In this document: positions 61,327-64,000 of the stretch, piece after piece
Layout of the letters: each line of letters opens with the position of its first letter
Position numbering within the stretch: the stretch's first letter is position 1
NCBI GenBank assembly: GCA_934202525.1
Contig: CAKPYB010000001.1
Location: forward strand, 1-64,000
Source: an uncultured Prevotella sp.
GTDB lineage: Bacteria > Bacteroidota > Bacteroidia > Bacteroidales > Bacteroidaceae
Length of the DNA: 64,000 nucleotides
Reading direction: 5' to 3'
Position numbers and translations under genes: made by a program
The notes under the pieces: model-generated
The model's input: only the letters and a program-made list of their open reading frames with translations
What the model was told of the DNA's origin: nothing
Database searches by the model: none

Positions 61327-64000
61327 ATGATGAAAAGAAAATTATATATCACCATATTAGGACTGCTCTCTACCATCATGACAGCAGCTGTCCCCTACTG
61401 CGATGTGAGAAAATTCTCTATCACAGACGGACTCGCTGCCAATACCATATCAGACCTGAAACAAGGCAGAGACAACCTCATGTGGTTCAGTACATGGAAC
61501 GGATTATCGTTCTATGACGGCTACAGTTTCCATACCTTCAGAGATAACCCAGATGATGTCGACATCCTCTCAACCAACCGTATCCTCCAAATAGAACCAT
61601 CCTATAACAACAACGTGTGGTGTATCACATACGACCACCAGCTCTATGTATACGATACTCACTTCTGCCAGTTCTTTGCTATAGGAAAGAAATTCAACGA
61701 ATTGTTCAATATCGACCTGCGAGTGAAACAAGTGTATTCACTGAAAAACGGAGCTACATGGTTCACTTCTGAAGATGGAAAATACATCATCCGATCAACA
61801 GGAAGAACCTTTGATGAACAGAATATAGACCTCATCAAAGTAGGAGACAAAGGACTCAAAAGCAAAAATGTATGGTACATCCACCTGGATACTCACGGAA
61901 GAGAATGGGTGCTTACCGACAAAGGCGCATGCATATATCATTCGAAATTTCCAAGCAAGCTGCCTTTCAAATGGATAAGATGGGTGGGAGACGACGTGTT
62001 CCTGGCTACAGAAGACGGCAAACTGGCAAAATATGACCTGCAGAACCGACTCACCATGATACCGATGCCGGAAGGCGTAACCCACATCAACGAACTGAAG
62101 AACACAGGTTACCAGCTCCTGATGGCAACCAACCTGGGTGTAGTCATCTACAACCCGCGCACCTTCAAGTTTGATATCATCAACGTACAGAGTCCGAGTC
62201 AACCTCTGCCAGAGGTAAAGAAGATCTATACCGATGATTTCGGTATGGTATGGGCATTTACAGACGGTATGGGAGTAACCCTCATCAACCCGAAGACCGG
62301 ACAGAAGCAGTGGCTCTTTGCCGATCAGGACGACCCGATGGACCGCACAACCTGCGAAAGCAATTTCATCACACAAGACGAAAACAAGACCCTCTGGGTA
62401 GTGCCAAGAGGAGGAACCTTCAGTTATTTTGACCGCAAGGCAGGAAAACTGGTGCCTTATCTGCTGAGAAGCAATTCATCGGGCAACTACCGCATACCGA
62501 AGATTACGAAATATGTACTCTCCGACCAGGGAATCCTCTGGCTGACAGGCTCTCACGACCTGACACAGGTAGTCTTCAAATATCACCCTTACATTATCAA
62601 CAAGCTGGATGTGGGCGAAGACGAAGTGTTCTCGGTAAATGCATCACCAGACGGACATATCTGGACAGGCTATCACAATGGAGTAATCCAGGTACTCAAC
62701 GCCTCCTACCAGCGTATCGGATACCTTTCGCCAAGCGGACAGATTGTGCCACAGCAGGTAAACTTCGCCGAAACGGGCATCTACTCCATCTACTTCGATA
62801 TCAAGGGAAGAACATGGATAGGAACCAACGGTAACGGTATTTATCTGATAGACAAGATGCAGGTAAGGCACTTTGCCTATGACCCGAACAATCCTTCCTC
62901 GCTGCCATTCGACAAGGTATTCGACATTGTAGCCGACCGCACCGGACGCATCTGGATAGGTACCTACGGAGGCGGACTGGCACTCGTTAATGAGGCGGCA
63001 GACGGCAGTATCAGCTTTATCAGCAAGCGGAACGGACTGCCTTGGGAGAAGCAGAACTACGACCGCATACGCCGCATCTGCTGCACCACTACAGGAACCA
63101 TTCTTATAGGAACTACAGACGGTCTCATCACCTTCAGTGATGCCTTTACAAACGCAAGGAGAATCAATTATCACAAGACCTACTACATACCGAACGATAC
63201 CACAAGTCTGGCAGCAAACGATGTGAACAACATCATGGAGCATACCAGCGGAAAGATGTATATCTCGCAACAGGGCGGTGTGATGGAAGAGATTGTGAAC
63301 AAATCGCTCCTGCAAGACAACCTGAAGATGAAATACTTCCATCCCATCAATATAAACGAAGGCATCGTACAGGGCATGGTAGAAGACAACCAGGGAAGAA
63401 TCTGGGTGATCAGAGAATCGAGCATCGACTGCGTAGACCCGAAAACGGGCAAGTGCAACGTGTTCGGACCTAACGATTTCGACTTCAACATGTCGTTCTC
63501 GAACAGCCGCCCATACCACGACCCGGCAAGCAACAACATCTCGGTAGGTACCCCTATGGGACTGATTACCTTCAATCCGGCTACGCTGAAGAAGAGTAAC
63601 TACCAGCCTAAGGTCGTCTTCAGTTCCCTCCACTATAGCGGAGAGAAAGAGTCGGAGCCTATCCTGCACAAGGAAAAAGTAGTGATTCCAGCCAATAAGC
63701 GAAACCTGACCATCACCTTTGCTTCGCTCGACTATGAACGCAAGTATCAGACCCAATACCTCTATCGCATCGACGGTTATACCGCTCCGGGCGAGTGGAT
63801 TTCGAACGGAAGCAGCAATGTCATCGGCTTTAACCGTATCAGCCATGGCAACTATGTACTCAAAGTGAGAGCCACCAACTCTCATGGCGTATGGAGCAAA
63901 TATGTAGCAGAACTGCCTATCGAAGTGCGCCCAACCTTCTGGGAGAGCATCTGGGGCAAGTTTCTCATGCTGCTCCTGCTCATCGGTATCGTAGGTGCCA
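61327..64000 (+). CDS. Propeller-type sensor, N-terminal part of a probable hybrid two-component protein
   Basis: The frame is open from the ATG to the window end: 891 residues are visible. After a signal peptide (LYITILGLLSTIMTAAV) comes a double beta-propeller of Reg_prop repeats, recognisable by FSITDGLAANTISDL, DNLMWFSTWNGLSFYDG, GRTWIGTNGNGIYLI and GRIWIGTYGGGLALV. A Y_Y_Y domain (about 780-870) ends with LKVRATNSHGVWS. The window stops inside the membrane helix (LMLLLLIGIVGA). The kinase, receiver and AraC domains typical of HTCS proteins would lie beyond. Such sensors control neighbouring surface-nutrient operons; the ligand is unknown. Confidence 0.87.
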   Translation, partial: MMKRKLYITILGLLSTIMTAAVPYCDVRKFSITDGLAANTISDLKQGRDNLMWFSTWNGLSFYDGYSFHTFRDNPDDVDILSTNRILQIEPSYNNNVWCITYDHQLYVYDTHFCQFFAIGKKFNELFNIDLRVKQVYSLKNGATWFTSEDGKYIIRSTGRTFDEQNIDLIKVGDKGLKSKNVWYIHLDTHGREWVLTDKGACIYHSKFPSKLPFKWIRWVGDDVFLATEDGKLAKYDLQNRLTMIPMPEGVTHINELKNTGYQLLMATNLGVVIYNPRTFKFDIINVQSPSQPLPEVKKIYTDDFGMVWAFTDGMGVTLINPKTGQKQWLFADQDDPMDRTTCESNFITQDENKTLWVVPRGGTFSYFDRKAGKLVPYLLRSNSSGNYRIPKITKYVLSDQGILWLTGSHDLTQVVFKYHPYIINKLDVGEDEVFSVNASPDGHIWTGYHNGVIQVLNASYQRIGYLSPSGQIVPQQVNFAETGIYSIYFDIKGRTWIGTNGNGIYLIDKMQVRHFAYDPNNPSSLPFDKVFDIVADRTGRIWIGTYGGGLALVNEAADGSISFISKRNGLPWEKQNYDRIRRICCTTTGTILIGTTDGLITFSDAFTNARRINYHKTYYIPNDTTSLAANDVNNIMEHTSGKMYISQQGGVMEEIVNKSLLQDNLKMKYFHPININEGIVQGMVEDNQGRIWVIRESSIDCVDPKTGKCNVFGPNDFDFNMSFSNSRPYHDPASNNISVGTPMGLITFNPATLKKSNYQPKVVFSSLHYSGEKESEPILHKEKVVIPANKRNLTITFASLDYERKYQTQYLYRIDGYTAPGEWISNGSSNVIGFNRISHGNYVLKVRATNSHGVWSKYVAELPIEVRPTFWESIWGKFLMLLLLIGIVGA

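Noticed and set aside
62644..63885. A 413-aa minus-strand reading frame
   Set aside because: It is the complement of the propeller sensor gene, whose frame carries recognisable domains.

Overview
The window is a piece of a Bacteroidota chromosome, most likely Prevotellaceae (Prevotella/Segatella copri-like). The evidence is the promoter grammar (TTG or TTTG, 19-20 nt, then TAnnTTTG, found before at least fifteen genes), the gene content (DUF5606, DUF6377, DUF5689, PCMD, a long NusB, TonB-receptor-like barrels, a periplasmic propeller sensor) and the weak Shine-Dalgarno sequences. I saw no rRNA or tRNA gene.

Layout. 1-8.5 kb is accessory DNA. It starts with REP-like palindromes and a duplicated promoter plus small-ORF cassette. 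One copy precedes a truncated MNT nucleotidyltransferase and the other an AlbA_2/Schlafen-type ATPase with in-frame 42-bp repeats. A satellite-like island follows: small unknown ORFs, a BT4734-like/DUF3987 primase-helicase protein with a nested hydrophobic ORF, a DUF5675 protein and a BRO/KilAC antirepressor. 8.5-16.8 kb is core: a MATE exporter; the nusB-yajC-ybbR-coaE-DUF5606 operon (minus strand); rplY-pth-S4 protein (plus); two tiny membrane proteins; and a small outer-membrane barrel. 16.9-31.2 kb holds a large TonB-receptor-like barrel with a Gly/Pro tail, aroB, menC-menE, a GNAT-nitrilase fusion, a lipid A phosphoethanolamine transferase, a BamA/TamA-like barrel, a PCMD protein and the dTDP-sugar genes rfbD-rfbB. 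31.2-31.9 kb has no protein gene but contains a candidate small RNA.

31.9-48.2 kb contains a DUF6377 regulator, an SDR enzyme, a histidine phosphatase, a DUF308 membrane protein, PBP1A, a PIF1-like helicase, and a likely pycB-like/HD/lptD operon. A lipoprotein and an unknown acidic protein follow. 48.4-48.7 kb is a ten-copy 22-bp minisatellite. 48.9-51.1 kb is udk, a UDG-family protein and a secreted endonuclease/exonuclease/phosphatase. 51.5-61.1 kb is a surface-protein region: a TonB-receptor-like barrel, two lipoproteins sharing an OB-fold-like module, rpmE2, a NUC1-type lipoprotein nuclease, a lipoprotein and a secreted protein with a T9SS-like tail. The window ends inside a large propeller-type sensor gene.

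How parts may work together. The secreted phosphodiesterase, outer-membrane receptor, OB-like surface lipoproteins and surface nuclease (50-58.7 kb) may form a nucleic-acid scavenging locus; this is inference. Envelope biogenesis is strongly represented (LptD, BamA-like, EptA, PBP1A, RfbB/D). The most unusual items are the pyruvate carboxylase subunit B-like protein whose carrier domain lacks the biotinylated lysine, the nested hydrophobic ORF in the primase gene, the candidate sRNA between rfbD and the DUF6377 gene, and the duplicated small-ORF cassette.
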